Shown in pieces: positions 32,514 to 41,760 of a stretch of DNA of 64,000 nt (its first letter is position 1; every line of letters begins with the position of its first letter). The notes under the pieces were generated by a model. That model made no database searches and had not been told where the DNA came from. It worked only from the letters and a program-made list of their open reading frames with translations. Made by a program: the position numbers and the translations under genes. The stretch lies in the NCBI RefSeq assembly GCF_000520975.1, contig NZ_JACB01000015.1:248001-312000 (forward strand). Direction: 5' to 3'. Source of the DNA: Aquimarina megaterium XH134 (GTDB lineage: Bacteria; Bacteroidota; Bacteroidia; Flavobacteriales; Flavobacteriaceae).

Positions 32514-35012
32514 ATGAGACATTTGATTTTAGGAATACTTTTTACTTTATTGAGTTGTACATTTCTTTATTCACAAACTAAAATTGGTGGCCAGGTTTAT
32601 GATAGCAATAAGCAACCTGTTCCTTTTGCTAATATTGTATTTGCAAATTCTACAATAGGAACTATAACCGATGAAAACGGTAGGTTCTATATGGAATCTG
32701 ACAACAATTATTCTAATGTTAAAGTTTCATTTATTGGTTTTAAAACCAAAACTATAAAGCTAACCAAACGGGTTACCTATAAGATGGAAATCACCCTCGA
32801 AGAGGAAGCCGCTGCATTGGATGAAGTTGTTATTTATAAAGGAAAAACTTCTAAAAAAAATAATCCTGCGATCGATATTCTAAGAAAAATCTGGAAAAAC
32901 CGACGAGAAAATGGAGTTAAAAAGTTTAAGCAATACACCTATGATAAATATGAAAAATTAGAATTTGACCTTAATACGATTGATAGTGCTTTGGTTAATA
33001 GCAGGATTTTTAACGGCATGGAATTTATTTTTGATGATGTAGATACATCAAGAATAACCGGAAAAACCTATTTACCTATTTTTCTTAATGAAGCACTTTC
33101 TAAAGTGTATGGTGATAATGTAATTAATGAAGAGAAAGAAGTGCTGGCAGGAAATAAAAATGCTGGTTTTAGTGATAATCAAACTTTAATCGCATTTGTT
33201 AAAGACCTGTACTCTGACTACGATGTTTATGAAAATTATCTAAAATTCTTTGACAAAAGCTTTACCAGTCCATTATCTCGAACAGGAATTAGTGTATATA
33301 ACTATGTCTTAACAGATAGTGCATATATAGATAATAAATGGTGTTATAACATTATATATTATCCCAGAAGAAAAAATGAGTTGACTTTTAAAGGAGATTT
33401 TTGGGTTAATGATACAACCTGGGCCATTAAAGAAATAAACCTGGAAGTTACAAAGAGTGCCAATATTAATTGGGTAAAAGATTTATATATCGAACAAGAG
33501 TTCGATGTATTAAATGATTCTATTTTTCTAATTACCAAAGATTATTTTCAGTCTGATTTTGCTTTTAGTAAGAAAGAAAAATCACGCGGAGTATATGGTA
33601 AAAGAACAACTTTATATGACAATTATAAATTTGACATAAAAAAAGATAAAAAATTCTATCAAAGTCAGGTAGATCCATATGACCAGGATATCTATAACAG
33701 AGAGGATTCTTTCTGGGCTAATGCCAGAATGGAAAAACTGAATAAGGATGAACAAAAAGTATACAAACTGCTCGATACCCTTAAGACAGTAAAAGCTTTT
33801 AAACGACTCTATAATATAGGAACCATATTAGCTTCGGGATATGTAGAGTTTAATGGTTTTGATTTTGGTCCTCTTTTTAATACCATTGGATTTAATGATA
33901 TTGAAGGATTTAGGCTTAGAGCTGGTGGTAGAACATATTTTACTGCTAATGATCGATGGCGTATAGAAGGTTATGGCGCTTATGGTTTTAAAGACAATAA
34001 GTTTAAATATGGAATTTCGGGAAAATATCTTGTGGATCGAAAATCAAGACTTATCGTAGCTGCCGGAAACCGACGAGATGTAGAGCAACTTGGTGCCAGT
34101 CTAACCAATACTAATAATGTTGAAGGAAGAAGTCTAGCCTCCTCCTCTGTTATCGCTACCGGAGATAATGATAGGCTTACATCTATTAATCTGTCTGCAT
34201 TTTCTATGCAAATAGAGCCTAAGAAAAATTTAACAGTAGGAATAACAGGGTCCTACAGAACTTTAAAACCGGCAGACCCTACTTTATTTAGCTTAGATTT
34301 TCTTGATCCCGAAACCAATGAATTGCGAACTCAAATCAAACAAACCGAAATAGCAACGCAAATTACATATACACCAGGTAGGAAAACTACTGGTTATGGC
34401 GTAGATAGAATTGTTGTAAATGATGGTGATTTCTCGACTTTATTCCTAAACTACAGTGTTGGTGTAAAGGGCTTGATCGAAAGTGATTTTGAGTATCAAA
34501 AACTACAATTTTTCTATCGACAACCATGGAACATTGGAGGTTTCGGTGTATTAAACAGCTCATTAGAAGTCGGAAAAACATTTGGCGAAGTCCCACTAGG
34601 CCTATTAAGTGTTATCCCGGGAAATCAAACTTATCTTTCTATATATAATACTTTTCCGCTATTAAACTATTATGAATTTGTTACAGATACCTATACTTCT
34701 CTTCACTTAGAACATAATTTTAACGGTAGAATATTTTCTAGAATACCACTACTAAGAAAACTTAATCTTAGAGAGTTAGTTGGTATAAGAGGTGTTTGGG
34801 GAGAGTTATCTGATGAAAATATCGCAATCGATGCTTCAGGCTTTTTACAATCTGTAGGAGCTCCTAACGACGAAGTTTATTGGGAATATAGTTTGGGTGT
34901 AGGGAATATTTTTAAAGTTTTCAGAATAGATTTTCATTTTAGAGGAAATTATTTTGACAATCCTGATGCTCGTAAATTTGGAGTTACCGGATCTTTTGGG
35001 TTTTATTTCTAA
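32514..35012 (+). CDS. DUF5686 outer-membrane protein with carboxypeptidase-regulatory-like domain
   Basis: An 832-residue exported protein typical of Bacteroidetes. The signal peptide (1-20, LYSQ) leads into a CarboxypepD_reg-like beta-sandwich (KIGGQVYDSNKQPVPFANIVFANSTIGTITDENGRF, about 22-95). A DUF5686 region follows (TSKKNNPAIDILRKIWKNR, FNGMEFIFDDV, WVNDTTWAIKEINLEV), and the C-terminal third is rich in alternating strands, ending GVTGSFGFYF, as in an outer-membrane barrel. The function is not established; it may be a surface receptor or channel. It stands alone 117 bp after pdhB. Confidence 0.93.
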   Translation: MRHLILGILFTLLSCTFLYSQTKIGGQVYDSNKQPVPFANIVFANSTIGTITDENGRFYMESDNNYSNVKVSFIGFKTKTIKLTKRVTYKMEITLEEEAAALDEVVIYKGKTSKKNNPAIDILRKIWKNRRENGVKKFKQYTYDKYEKLEFDLNTIDSALVNSRIFNGMEFIFDDVDTSRITGKTYLPIFLNEALSKVYGDNVINEEKEVLAGNKNAGFSDNQTLIAFVKDLYSDYDVYENYLKFFDKSFTSPLSRTGISVYNYVLTDSAYIDNKWCYNIIYYPRRKNELTFKGDFWVNDTTWAIKEINLEVTKSANINWVKDLYIEQEFDVLNDSIFLITKDYFQSDFAFSKKEKSRGVYGKRTTLYDNYKFDIKKDKKFYQSQVDPYDQDIYNREDSFWANARMEKLNKDEQKVYKLLDTLKTVKAFKRLYNIGTILASGYVEFNGFDFGPLFNTIGFNDIEGFRLRAGGRTYFTANDRWRIEGYGAYGFKDNKFKYGISGKYLVDRKSRLIVAAGNRRDVEQLGASLTNTNNVEGRSLASSSVIATGDNDRLTSINLSAFSMQIEPKKNLTVGITGSYRTLKPADPTLFSLDFLDPETNELRTQIKQTEIATQITYTPGRKTTGYGVDRIVVNDGDFSTLFLNYSVGVKGLIESDFEYQKLQFFYRQPWNIGGFGVLNSSLEVGKTFGEVPLGLLSVIPGNQTYLSIYNTFPLLNYYEFVTDTYTSLHLEHNFNGRIFSRIPLLRKLNLRELVGIRGVWGELSDENIAIDASGFLQSVGAPNDEVYWEYSLGVGNIFKVFRIDFHFRGNYFDNPDARKFGVTGSFGFYF

Positions 35013-35187
35013 AGAATTTATTACAGCGCAGTTTTAAACCTTGGATTACATCATAGAATCATTATATTTTTCTGTATTGTTAGCGTGTATTTTTATCTAA
35101 AAACCTTTTAGGTTATCACAATTTTAAGATTTAACTAAAAAAGCAATAATTTTTCTTTATAAATTTTAACTAACCCCTTGTAATACC

Positions 35188-35195
35188 TATATTTG
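35188..35195 (+). promoter_or_regulatory. -7 box (TATATTTG) for the pyrophosphatase gene
   Basis: A perfect TAnnTTTG match 26 bp before the ATG at 35222; AAAAAGAG before the start may be the ribosome-binding site. Confidence 0.5.
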
Positions 35196-35221
35196 CCGCC
35201 CATTAAAAAGAGAATGTAATT

Positions 35222-35752
35222 ATGAGCGCAGCTACTAAAGAAAGCTTTGACGTACTAATTGAAATACCAAAAGGAAGTAGAAACAAATACGAGTATGATT
35301 TTGATATAAAAAAAATCAGATATGACCGTATGATCTTTTCCTCTATGATGTATCCTGCAGATTATGGATTTATCCCCGAAACTTTAGCTTTAGACGGAGA
35401 CCCTCTGGATGTTTTAGTATTGGTTACAGAGCCAACATTTCCTGGTTGTGTAATAGAAGTAAAACCTATTGGTGTTTTTCATATGACCGATGAAAAAGGT
35501 CCTGATGAAAAAATCATCTGTGTCCCCGTTTCCGACCCTATAGCTAGTCGACTGGCAGATTTAAAAGAAATGAATCCTCATTTAATAAAAGAAATAGAGC
35601 ACTTTTTTCAGGTATATAAAGATCTGGAAGAGAAAAAAGTTGATGTCGGAGGATGGGGTAATATCGATGAGGCTAAAGAAATTATCAAAGCCTGCGTTAA
35701 GCGTTTTGATGAACTAGAAAATAAACCAAAAGGATTATTTAGTATTTCCTAA
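35222..35752 (+). CDS. ppa: Soluble inorganic pyrophosphatase (family I)
   Basis: A 176-residue family I pyrophosphatase that hydrolyses PPi in the cytosol and so drives biosynthesis. Marks are EIPKGSRNKYEYD, MMYPADYGFIPETLALDGDPLDVLVLV with the metal-binding aspartates DGDPLD, and DEKIICVPVSDP. Length is normal. Together with the membrane pyrophosphatase encoded 1 kb downstream, the window codes for both ways to use PPi. Confidence 0.97.
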   Translation: MSAATKESFDVLIEIPKGSRNKYEYDFDIKKIRYDRMIFSSMMYPADYGFIPETLALDGDPLDVLVLVTEPTFPGCVIEVKPIGVFHMTDEKGPDEKIICVPVSDPIASRLADLKEMNPHLIKEIEHFFQVYKDLEEKKVDVGGWGNIDEAKEIIKACVKRFDELENKPKGLFSIS

Positions 35753-35772
35753 ATATCAATTCTAAGGGTAAT

Positions 35773-35813
35773 AAAAAGTATGATGTTTTCTTTACAGAAA
35801 CATCATGCTTTTT
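35773..35813. terminator. Terminator between ppa and the convergent secreted-protein gene
   Basis: AAAAAGTATGATGTTTTC pairs with GAAACATCATGCTTTTT around a short loop with one or two mismatches. T runs on both flanks make it useful in both directions; it overlaps the stop codon of the leftward gene. Confidence 0.75.
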
Positions 35814-36583
35814 ATTTTACATCATACCCAGAAGGAAACTCTCTTTTATACTTTTTCATTTGAAGCGTACTCATATGCTGAGTAATTTTATAATTCCTTT
35901 TGTATGTATATTGAACAACCATTGGATATCCTACTTTATCATTTACATTTCTTAAATTTCCATTGACATATTCAAAAACATTAAAGGCCCAATAACTATG
36001 TCCATTAAATTGTTCCAGGTTCATTGTTATGATTTCGTAATTACCGTCATTATCAACATCTCTTTCTGATCTGTGTCTTTCAAATGTCATATCATCAAAA
36101 GATATTTTTTGAAATAACATATCACTTTTTTGAAATAAATACAAGACTTTAACCAGCATACCCATCACTCCATTTCCTGTACCTTGCTGTATTAATTTTA
36201 TATCTTTATATCCATCGCCATTTATATCTGACACCAAAACAAGTCCTCCTTTCATTGTTAAAGGAGAAAATGAACCTGGTTGTTTTATTTTTTGAATCTC
36301 TCTCTTATTTCGAAAAATACGAATCAAACCAAAATCGATTTGATCAACAAACCAAGTTAATTGAATAGTTAAGTTATCTTTATTATCAAAAAACTGGTCT
36401 ATCGACAAGGTACAATCATAGGTTCCTTTAGTATCCATTCTATTATATTCTTCCCACTTATTATATATTTTATAGGACGGAGCAGAATAGTCCTCGAATG
36501 CATATTGAGCATTTGTATAACCTGTAAAAAAACAAACTGTAAAACACTATCAGAAAGGCAGTTCTGTAAAAATATAAAAACAT
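35812..36583 (-). pseudogene. Secreted FG-GAP-type protein broken by a +1 frameshift in an A7 tract
   Basis: An open frame from 36438 gives a 208-residue protein starting MDTKG with no signal peptide and no good start region. Reading upstream in the same frame gives ...GYTNAQYAFEDYSAPSYKIYNKW, clearly the start of a mature secreted protein. A second frame starts at an ATG at 36583, preceded by AGGAAG, and encodes the missing signal peptide MFLYFYRTAFLIVFYSLFF. The two frames meet at the seven-A run 36526-36532; with six A the gene would be intact at about 256 residues. The domain holds SDINGDGYKDI and RDVDNDGNYEI, FG-GAP-like calcium loops. It may be phase-variable, recently inactivated or a sequencing error. 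Confidence 0.7.
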
Positions 36584-36741
36584 ATATCTTCCTATTTTTT
36601 TAAAACTTACACAATATAAGGTAGTATTATCATAATTTACTCCCCAAAAACAGTAGTTTTTTTCATTATCGCACAATCGATTATTTAAAATTATTGCCCT
36701 CTAACTATCTTTCGTATTTAGGGTATTTTTACTACTTTTAG

Positions 36742-36777
36742 CGACTAATTGACTTAAAACGACTAATTAACTTAAAA
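36742..36777 (+). repeat. 18-bp tandem repeat before the membrane pyrophosphatase gene
   Basis: CGACTAATTGACTTAAAA (36742-36759) is directly followed by CGACTAATTAACTTAAAA (36760-36777), one mismatch. The second unit ends 8 bp before the start codon, so the repeat lies in the 5' leader. Confidence 0.7.
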
Positions 36778-36785
36778 TATATTTA

Positions 36786-39164
36786 ATGGAATCAAATATG
36801 ATTTTTGTGCCAATTGCATTGGCAATTCTAGGCTTACTTTTTATGTTTATTAAAATGGCTTGGGTAAAAAAACAAGCTCCTGGAAATGAAAAAATGCAGG
36901 AAATTTCTAAAAGTATTAAAGAAGGAGCCTTAGCATTCCTTGCGGCAGAATATAGATTATTAGTAATTTTTGTTGTTATAGCTTCAGTAGCGCTGTTTGG
37001 TATTTCAATGCTTGTAGACACTACTAGTTGGATGATTGTACCTGCCTTTGTTATTGGGGCCATATTTTCGGCACTAGCCGGTAATATCGGTATGCGTATA
37101 GCTACAGATGCCAATGCAAGAACTGCAGAAGCAGCAAAAACAAGCCTTCCGCAGGCATTAAAAGTATCTTTTGGTGGAGGAACAGTAATGGGCCTTGGTG
37201 TTGCAGGACTAGCAGTATTAGGCTTAAGTTTATTCTTTATGTTTTTCACTGGTCAGTTTATGGGTGGTGAAGGTTCCTTTTATGATAACATGACAGTTGT
37301 ATTAGAGGCATTAGCCGGGTTTTCACTTGGTGCTGAATCTATTGCACTTTTTGCACGTGTTGGAGGGGGGATTTATACCAAAGCAGCCGATGTTGGAGCA
37401 GATTTAGTTGGTAAAGTAGAAGCTGGTATCCCAGAAGATGATCCGCGTAACCCTGCAACAATTGCAGATAACGTAGGAGATAATGTTGGGGATGTTGCAG
37501 GTATGGGAGCCGATCTTTTTGGATCATATGTAGCTACTGTTCTTGCAGCAATGGTACTAGGAAACTATGTAATAAGAGATATGTCTACTACTACGCAATT
37601 TTCTGATGCTTTTAGTAACATGGGACCAATTTTACTCCCAATAGTTATTGCCGGAGTTGGTATTTTGGCATCAATTATAGGAACATTCTTAGTAGGTATT
37701 AAAAATAACGATGCTAAAGAAGCACAAGTACAAAAAGCTTTAGATGTAGGAAACTGGGCAGCTATTATTTTAACATTGATTGCTAGTTATTTCTTAATCG
37801 ATTGGATGCTACCAAAAACGATGCAGATGAGCTTTTTTGGAGAAGGAATGAAAGAAATTCCATCGATAAATGTATTCTACGCTACAATTATAGGTCTTGC
37901 AGTAGGTGCTTTGATCTCTATGGTAACATCATTTTACACCAGTTTAGGTAAAAAACCAGTATTAAATATTGTACAAAATAGTTCTACAGGAGCAGGAACC
38001 AATATTATTGCAGGTTTGGCTGTAGGAATGAAATCTACATTTTTATCTGTAATCTTATTTGCTGCTGCAATTTATGGTTCATACGCATTAGCAGGGTTTT
38101 ACGGCGTAGCTCTAGCTGCTTCTGCGATGATGGCCACAACAGCAATGCAGTTAGCAATTGATGCTTTCGGACCTATTGCCGATAATGCGGGTGGTGTTGC
38201 AGAAATGAGTGAATTAGATCCTGAAGTTAGAGAACGTACAGATATTCTGGATTCTGTAGGAAATACAACTGCAGCAGTTGGTAAAGGGTTTGCAATTGCT
38301 TCTGCTGCTTTAACAGCATTAGCACTATTTGCTGCTTACGTTACTTTTACAGGAATTAACGGTATTAATATTTTTAAAGCCGATGTATTAGCCATGTTAT
38401 TTGTTGGTGGAATGATACCAGTAATCTTTTCAGCATTAGCTATGCAATCTGTTGGAAAAGCCGCTATGGAAATGGTACATGAAGTACGTCGCCAGTTTAG
38501 AGAAATTCCTGGTATTATGGAAGGAACTGGAACTCCAGAATATGCAAAATGTGTAGATATTTCTACCAAAGCCGCTTTAAAAGAGATGATCTTACCAGGA
38601 TTAATTACCATCATTACTCCTATCATTATAGGATTAATCTTTGGAGCTGAGCCACTAGGTGGATATATGGCTGGTGTTTGTGTATCGGGCGTAATGTGGG
38701 CAATCTTTCAAAATAACGCTGGTGGTGCCTGGGATAATGCTAAAAAATCATTTGAAGCTGGTGTAGAAATTAATGGAGAAATGACGTACAAAGGTTCTGA
38801 CGCTCATAAAGCTGCAGTAACTGGTGATACTGTAGGAGATCCTTTTAAAGATACATCTGGACCATCTATGAATATCTTAATTAAGCTTACCTGTTTGGTA
38901 GGTCTTGTAATCGCTCCTATTTTAGGTGGACATACTTCTGAAACTGCTGTTGCATCTAACAATATTGAAGTGATACAATCGGCAAATAACGATTCTGAAA
39001 AGAAAATTGAAGTTCGTATGAAAATGGAAGGCGAATTAGCAACTGCTATTGTTACCATAGAAACTTCTGAAAAAGGAAAAGTGAAACATGATGTAAAAAA
39101 ATTAAAAGGATCAGAAGCCGAAGTAAAAGCTGAAATTGAAGCAATTAAAGCTTCTATAAAGTAA
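36786..39164 (+). CDS. hppA: Membrane-bound ion-translocating pyrophosphatase
   Basis: A 792-residue membrane pyrophosphatase that couples PPi hydrolysis to Na+ or H+ pumping. It has about 16 hydrophobic segments. The catalytic region shows [40 protein letters not shown] and DLFGSY; a later part has [16 protein letters not shown], and the GNTTAA motif with Ala, not Lys, indicates a K+-dependent enzyme. In Bacteroidetes these are Na+ pumps, which I infer here too. The last 75 residues (rich in E and K, ending AIKASIK) form a soluble tail beyond the usual end. The leader carries an 18-bp tandem repeat. Confidence 0.95.
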   Translation: MESNMIFVPIALAILGLLFMFIKMAWVKKQAPGNEKMQEISKSIKEGALAFLAAEYRLLVIFVVIASVALFGISMLVDTTSWMIVPAFVIGAIFSALAGNIGMRIATDANARTAEAAKTSLPQALKVSFGGGTVMGLGVAGLAVLGLSLFFMFFTGQFMGGEGSFYDNMTVVLEALAGFSLGAESIALFARVGGGIYTKAADVGADLVGKVEAGIPEDDPRNPATIADNVGDNVGDVAGMGADLFGSYVATVLAAMVLGNYVIRDMSTTTQFSDAFSNMGPILLPIVIAGVGILASIIGTFLVGIKNNDAKEAQVQKALDVGNWAAIILTLIASYFLIDWMLPKTMQMSFFGEGMKEIPSINVFYATIIGLAVGALISMVTSFYTSLGKKPVLNIVQNSSTGAGTNIIAGLAVGMKSTFLSVILFAAAIYGSYALAGFYGVALAASAMMATTAMQLAIDAFGPIADNAGGVAEMSELDPEVRERTDILDSVGNTTAAVGKGFAIASAALTALALFAAYVTFTGINGINIFKADVLAMLFVGGMIPVIFSALAMQSVGKAAMEMVHEVRRQFREIPGIMEGTGTPEYAKCVDISTKAALKEMILPGLITIITPIIIGLIFGAEPLGGYMAGVCVSGVMWAIFQNNAGGAWDNAKKSFEAGVEINGEMTYKGSDAHKAAVTGDTVGDPFKDTSGPSMNILIKLTCLVGLVIAPILGGHTSETAVASNNIEVIQSANNDSEKKIEVRMKMEGELATAIVTIETSEKGKVKHDVKKLKGSEAEVKAEIEAIKASIK

Positions 39165-39189
39165 GATTCTTAAAATTAATATATAAGAC

Positions 39190-39216
39190 AACCTCGCTCT
39201 TTGGGCGAGGTTCTTT
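39190..39216 (+). terminator. Terminator of hppA
   Basis: AACCTCGC and GCGAGGTT form an 8-bp stem with a 7-nt loop, followed by CTTTATTTTT. Confidence 0.75.
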
Positions 39217-39230
39217 ATTTTTATGATATC

Positions 39231-39313
39231 TATAGCGTACAATAAAAAAAGTATCATAGGTATGTTTGATTTTCAGAATGAAAAAATTTCATCAAAAGAA
39301 TGGATACGCTATA
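39231..39313. repeat. Separated inverted repeat TATAGCGTA/TACGCTATA
   Basis: Perfect 9-bp arms at 39231-39239 and 39305-39313, 65 bp apart, in the 277-bp gap between hppA and the App1-type gene. It could be a small mobile-element relic or a regulatory fold. Otherwise nothing is seen in this gap. Confidence 0.35.
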
Positions 39314-39441
39314 AATGGTAAAATATTGATTTCCATAAAGGACATAAATGATTTTTTTTTTGAAAAAAATTAAATAAATACGACTAATACATAAAATTGC
39401 ATCAAACGTAACTATACAAATTATTAAAATTTATATTTTTC

Positions 39442-40443
39442 ATGTTTAAGAAAAAAGCTTTACGTATCAATACTTACCTTGGTTATGGCACAAATTCTAT
39501 TTTTCGTGCAACTGGAAGAGCTCTCGAAGATGAAAATATTGATTTTAGTACAAATCAAAGTATATTTAAAACGTTACGAAATATCTATAGGCAGCTCGAA
39601 AGTGATGAAATTAGAAATATCGAGATAACACTAAAATTACCCGATGGACAAGTCATAGAAACTCGTACTGATCTCGAAGGGTATTATAATCTAGAACTTG
39701 ATATTCCCGCACTTTCTAACCATATAGATGAAAACGGTTGGATTGCATATAGCGTATCTTACAAAAAAGAAAGCACACATAAAGAAATAAGCAACAAAAA
39801 TATATTTAAAAGCCAAATGCTTGTACCATCAGATCAAGCAGAATTTGCAATTATAAGTGATATTGATGACACTATCATACATACTGGTGTTGCTTCACTA
39901 TTTAAATGGAGGGTTATTGCGAATACACTTTTCAAAAACTTTGACAAGAGAACTGCAATAGAAGGCACGGTAAAATTTTGTAAAAAATTACATCTGGGCA
40001 CAAAAGGATCACCTGTTAATCCTTTTTTTTATGTAAGTAATAGTCCATGGAATTTATATGATTATTTAAGCGCATTTTTTAATAAGCATCATTTTCCAAA
40101 AGGTCCAATTTTACTTAGAGATTTTAGAACTCCATTTGACAAAACCCCAAAACCTAAAGTTCCGCATAAACAGTCCGAAATTGTAAACCTTTTAACGATG
40201 TATCCACATTTTAAATTTATTCTTATAGGAGATAGCGGAGAAAAAGATGCCGATATTTATACCAAAATAGCAGAGCAATACCCAGGTCGTATTTTGGCTA
40301 TTTATTTAAGAAACGTAAAACATCGTCGAAAAGAAAAGCGAATTAAAAAGATCATACATTCTTTTACAATCTCTCCTATTCTACTTGTTCACTCTTATGA
40401 TGAAGCTATTAAACATGCACAAGAATCCGGATTCATAAACTAA
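39442..40443 (+). CDS. App1-type (DUF2183) phosphatase domain protein
   Basis: A 333-residue protein. The N-terminal half (45-130) reads as a small beta-sandwich (NIEITLKLPDGQVIETRTDLEGYYN). The second half is the App1/DUF2183 phosphatidate-phosphatase-like domain of the HAD fold: ISDIDDTIIHTG with Asp140 and Asp142 as nucleophile and acid, YVSNSPWNLYD, GPILLRDF, a lysine-rich stretch HKQSEI, and LIGDSGEKDADIY. Eukaryotic App1 removes phosphate from phosphatidic acid; bacterial relatives are not well studied. Its stop codon overlaps that of the convergent S24 repressor gene by four bases. Confidence 0.9.
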   Translation: MFKKKALRINTYLGYGTNSIFRATGRALEDENIDFSTNQSIFKTLRNIYRQLESDEIRNIEITLKLPDGQVIETRTDLEGYYNLELDIPALSNHIDENGWIAYSVSYKKESTHKEISNKNIFKSQMLVPSDQAEFAIISDIDDTIIHTGVASLFKWRVIANTLFKNFDKRTAIEGTVKFCKKLHLGTKGSPVNPFFYVSNSPWNLYDYLSAFFNKHHFPKGPILLRDFRTPFDKTPKPKVPHKQSEIVNLLTMYPHFKFILIGDSGEKDADIYTKIAEQYPGRILAIYLRNVKHRRKEKRIKKIIHSFTISPILLVHSYDEAIKHAQESGFIN

Positions 40444-41207
40444 TGTTTCAAACTTCTCACCTCAGAAGTTAATACCTGCATCGCTTCTTGCAATTGTTTC
40501 ATACTGGCGGTATCAGAATTAGCATCAATATTAAAACTTAATTTGCTATTTATCTCCCAAAGCTCAACTATTTGATGTGTTTGAATCGTATATGGTAAGT
40601 ATTCAGAATTTAAAGAGATTAGCGTTATTATAGAAGCATCTGCATTTTTTCTAATTTTCTTTACCACAACACTATCTTCCAAAACAATTACACAAATTGT
40701 ATTATTGCTCACTTCAGAAAGATTATTTACGGCTTTACCAATCACCCATTCTTTGGGTTCTAGTAATGGCAACATACTATCTCCTTCTACCTGAAAACCC
40801 CGGTATGTAGCATTTCGATATTCTGGTAAAGGAATATCAAATGCAGGTAGTTGCTGATACCAGTCTAAATCCTGAACATTATGAGGGTATCCAGCCGCAG
40901 CTTTTACATTTACCAAAACTATATTCTCGTTATTCTGAGAATCTATAGTTACTACTTTTGGAGATACATCTCCCAGGTGTAATTGTATTTTCTTTTGGGT
41001 ACTCTCTCCAAATAACCACAAGGGATTAACATTAAATTCTTGTAATAATCTGGCTACAATTTTTCCTGAAATCTTGGTCTTACCCCTTTCTATATCTGCT
41101 GTAGAATTTTTAATCTGTAAAACCTTGGCAAAATCAGATTGGGTATAATGGTTTTCCTCGCGAATTTGTTTAAAACGCTTTATGGTTTGGTTGGTTGAAT
41201 TATCCAT
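40440..41207 (-). CDS. XRE-S24 (LexA/CI-like) self-cleaving repressor
   Basis: A 255-residue repressor. Residues 7-65 are an XRE-type helix-turn-helix (IKRFKQIREENHYTQSDFAKVLQIKNS). Residues 95-220 are a peptidase S24 domain: a likely cleavage site Ala105-Gly106 in KAAAGYP, Ser144 in EGDSMLP and Lys183 in VVVKKI form the LexA/CI-type catalytic pair. Such repressors cleave themselves after RecA activation in DNA damage. The gene is divergent from a DUF559/radical SAM cassette, and the shared 169-bp region has GGAA/TTCC palindromes, the likely operators. It probably controls both itself and the cassette. Confidence 0.92.
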   Translation of the reverse strand: MDNSTNQTIKRFKQIREENHYTQSDFAKVLQIKNSTADIERGKTKISGKIVARLLQEFNVNPLWLFGESTQKKIQLHLGDVSPKVVTIDSQNNENIVLVNVKAAAGYPHNVQDLDWYQQLPAFDIPLPEYRNATYRGFQVEGDSMLPLLEPKEWVIGKAVNNLSEVSNNTICVIVLEDSVVVKKIRKNADASIITLISLNSEYLPYTIQTHQIVELWEINSKLSFNIDANSDTASMKQLQEAMQVLTSEVRSLKH

Positions 41208-41285
41208 AAAATCGAAATTTTAATAGTATTATCATATAAAAATGGTGCTATGACCTGGGATAATTAATAGCAAAGATACAAGATT

Positions 41286-41300
41286 TTGGAATATTTCCAA
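41286..41300. promoter_or_regulatory. Candidate repressor operator 1
   Basis: TTGGAA-TAT-TTCCAA, a perfect palindrome with a 3-bp centre in the divergent promoter region. It shares the GGAA/TTCC core with operator 2. Confidence 0.55.
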
Positions 41301-41324
41301 TTTTAACATAATTTTATTTTAATA

Positions 41325-41345
41325 TTTATGGAAAATTTCCATAAA
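41325..41345. promoter_or_regulatory. Candidate repressor operator 2
   Basis: TTTATGGAAA-A-TTTCCATAAA, a perfect 21-bp palindrome with a 1-bp centre, 32 bp before the ATG of the DUF559-like gene. A further half site TTTGGAAAAA follows at 41346. Its position suits repression of the rightward promoter. Confidence 0.6.
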
Positions 41346-41376
41346 TTTGGAAAAATTACAACTAAATACATCTACC

Positions 41377-41760
41377 ATGTCTTCACAAACCATTCCTTTA
41401 TACCAAAAAGTATCAGAGAAAATTATTAGACATTCACTCGATAGTTCTATTACATCTATTGACCAACTTCATCAAAAACTCACCGAAAAAGGGTTTCATT
41501 TTCTTAGAAATAAAACTGTAAAAAATTACAATTTTGACTTTTATTGTGGTGCATCAAAAATTGCTATTGAAATTGACAGCTACGCACATGAGTTTTCGGA
41601 TATCTATAACTTGGATGCACCAAAAAAGTTATTTATTTCTTCGCTGGGAATTACCGTTCTTAGATTCACAGACTATCAAATATTAACCGATATAGAGGAA
41701 ATTATAAGAACTGTTAAAAATCAAATAAAAATGACTAGAGAATGCATCTATGTCGTTTGA
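41377..41760 (+). CDS. DUF559/VSR-like nuclease-fold protein
   Basis: A 127-residue protein from the ATG at 41377 (a TTG at 41347 inside the operator half-site would add ten residues and is less likely). The pattern VKNYNFDFYCGASKIAIEIDSYAHE, then KLFISSLGITVLRFTDYQIL, fits the DUF559 restriction-endonuclease-like fold: Asp in FDFYC and Glu in IEID would be metal ligands. This links it to nicking or DNA-end processing, although activity is unproven. The stop overlaps the start of the radical SAM gene by 11 bp, so it is the first gene of a three-gene operon under the S24 repressor. Confidence 0.78.
   Translation: MSSQTIPLYQKVSEKIIRHSLDSSITSIDQLHQKLTEKGFHFLRNKTVKNYNFDFYCGASKIAIEIDSYAHEFSDIYNLDAPKKLFISSLGITVLRFTDYQILTDIEEIIRTVKNQIKMTRECIYVV

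Noticed and set aside
36767..37249. 160-codon open frame antisense to the membrane pyrophosphatase gene
   Set aside because: Shadow of a low-complexity membrane-protein gene; Ala/Ile/Pro-rich translation without a domain.
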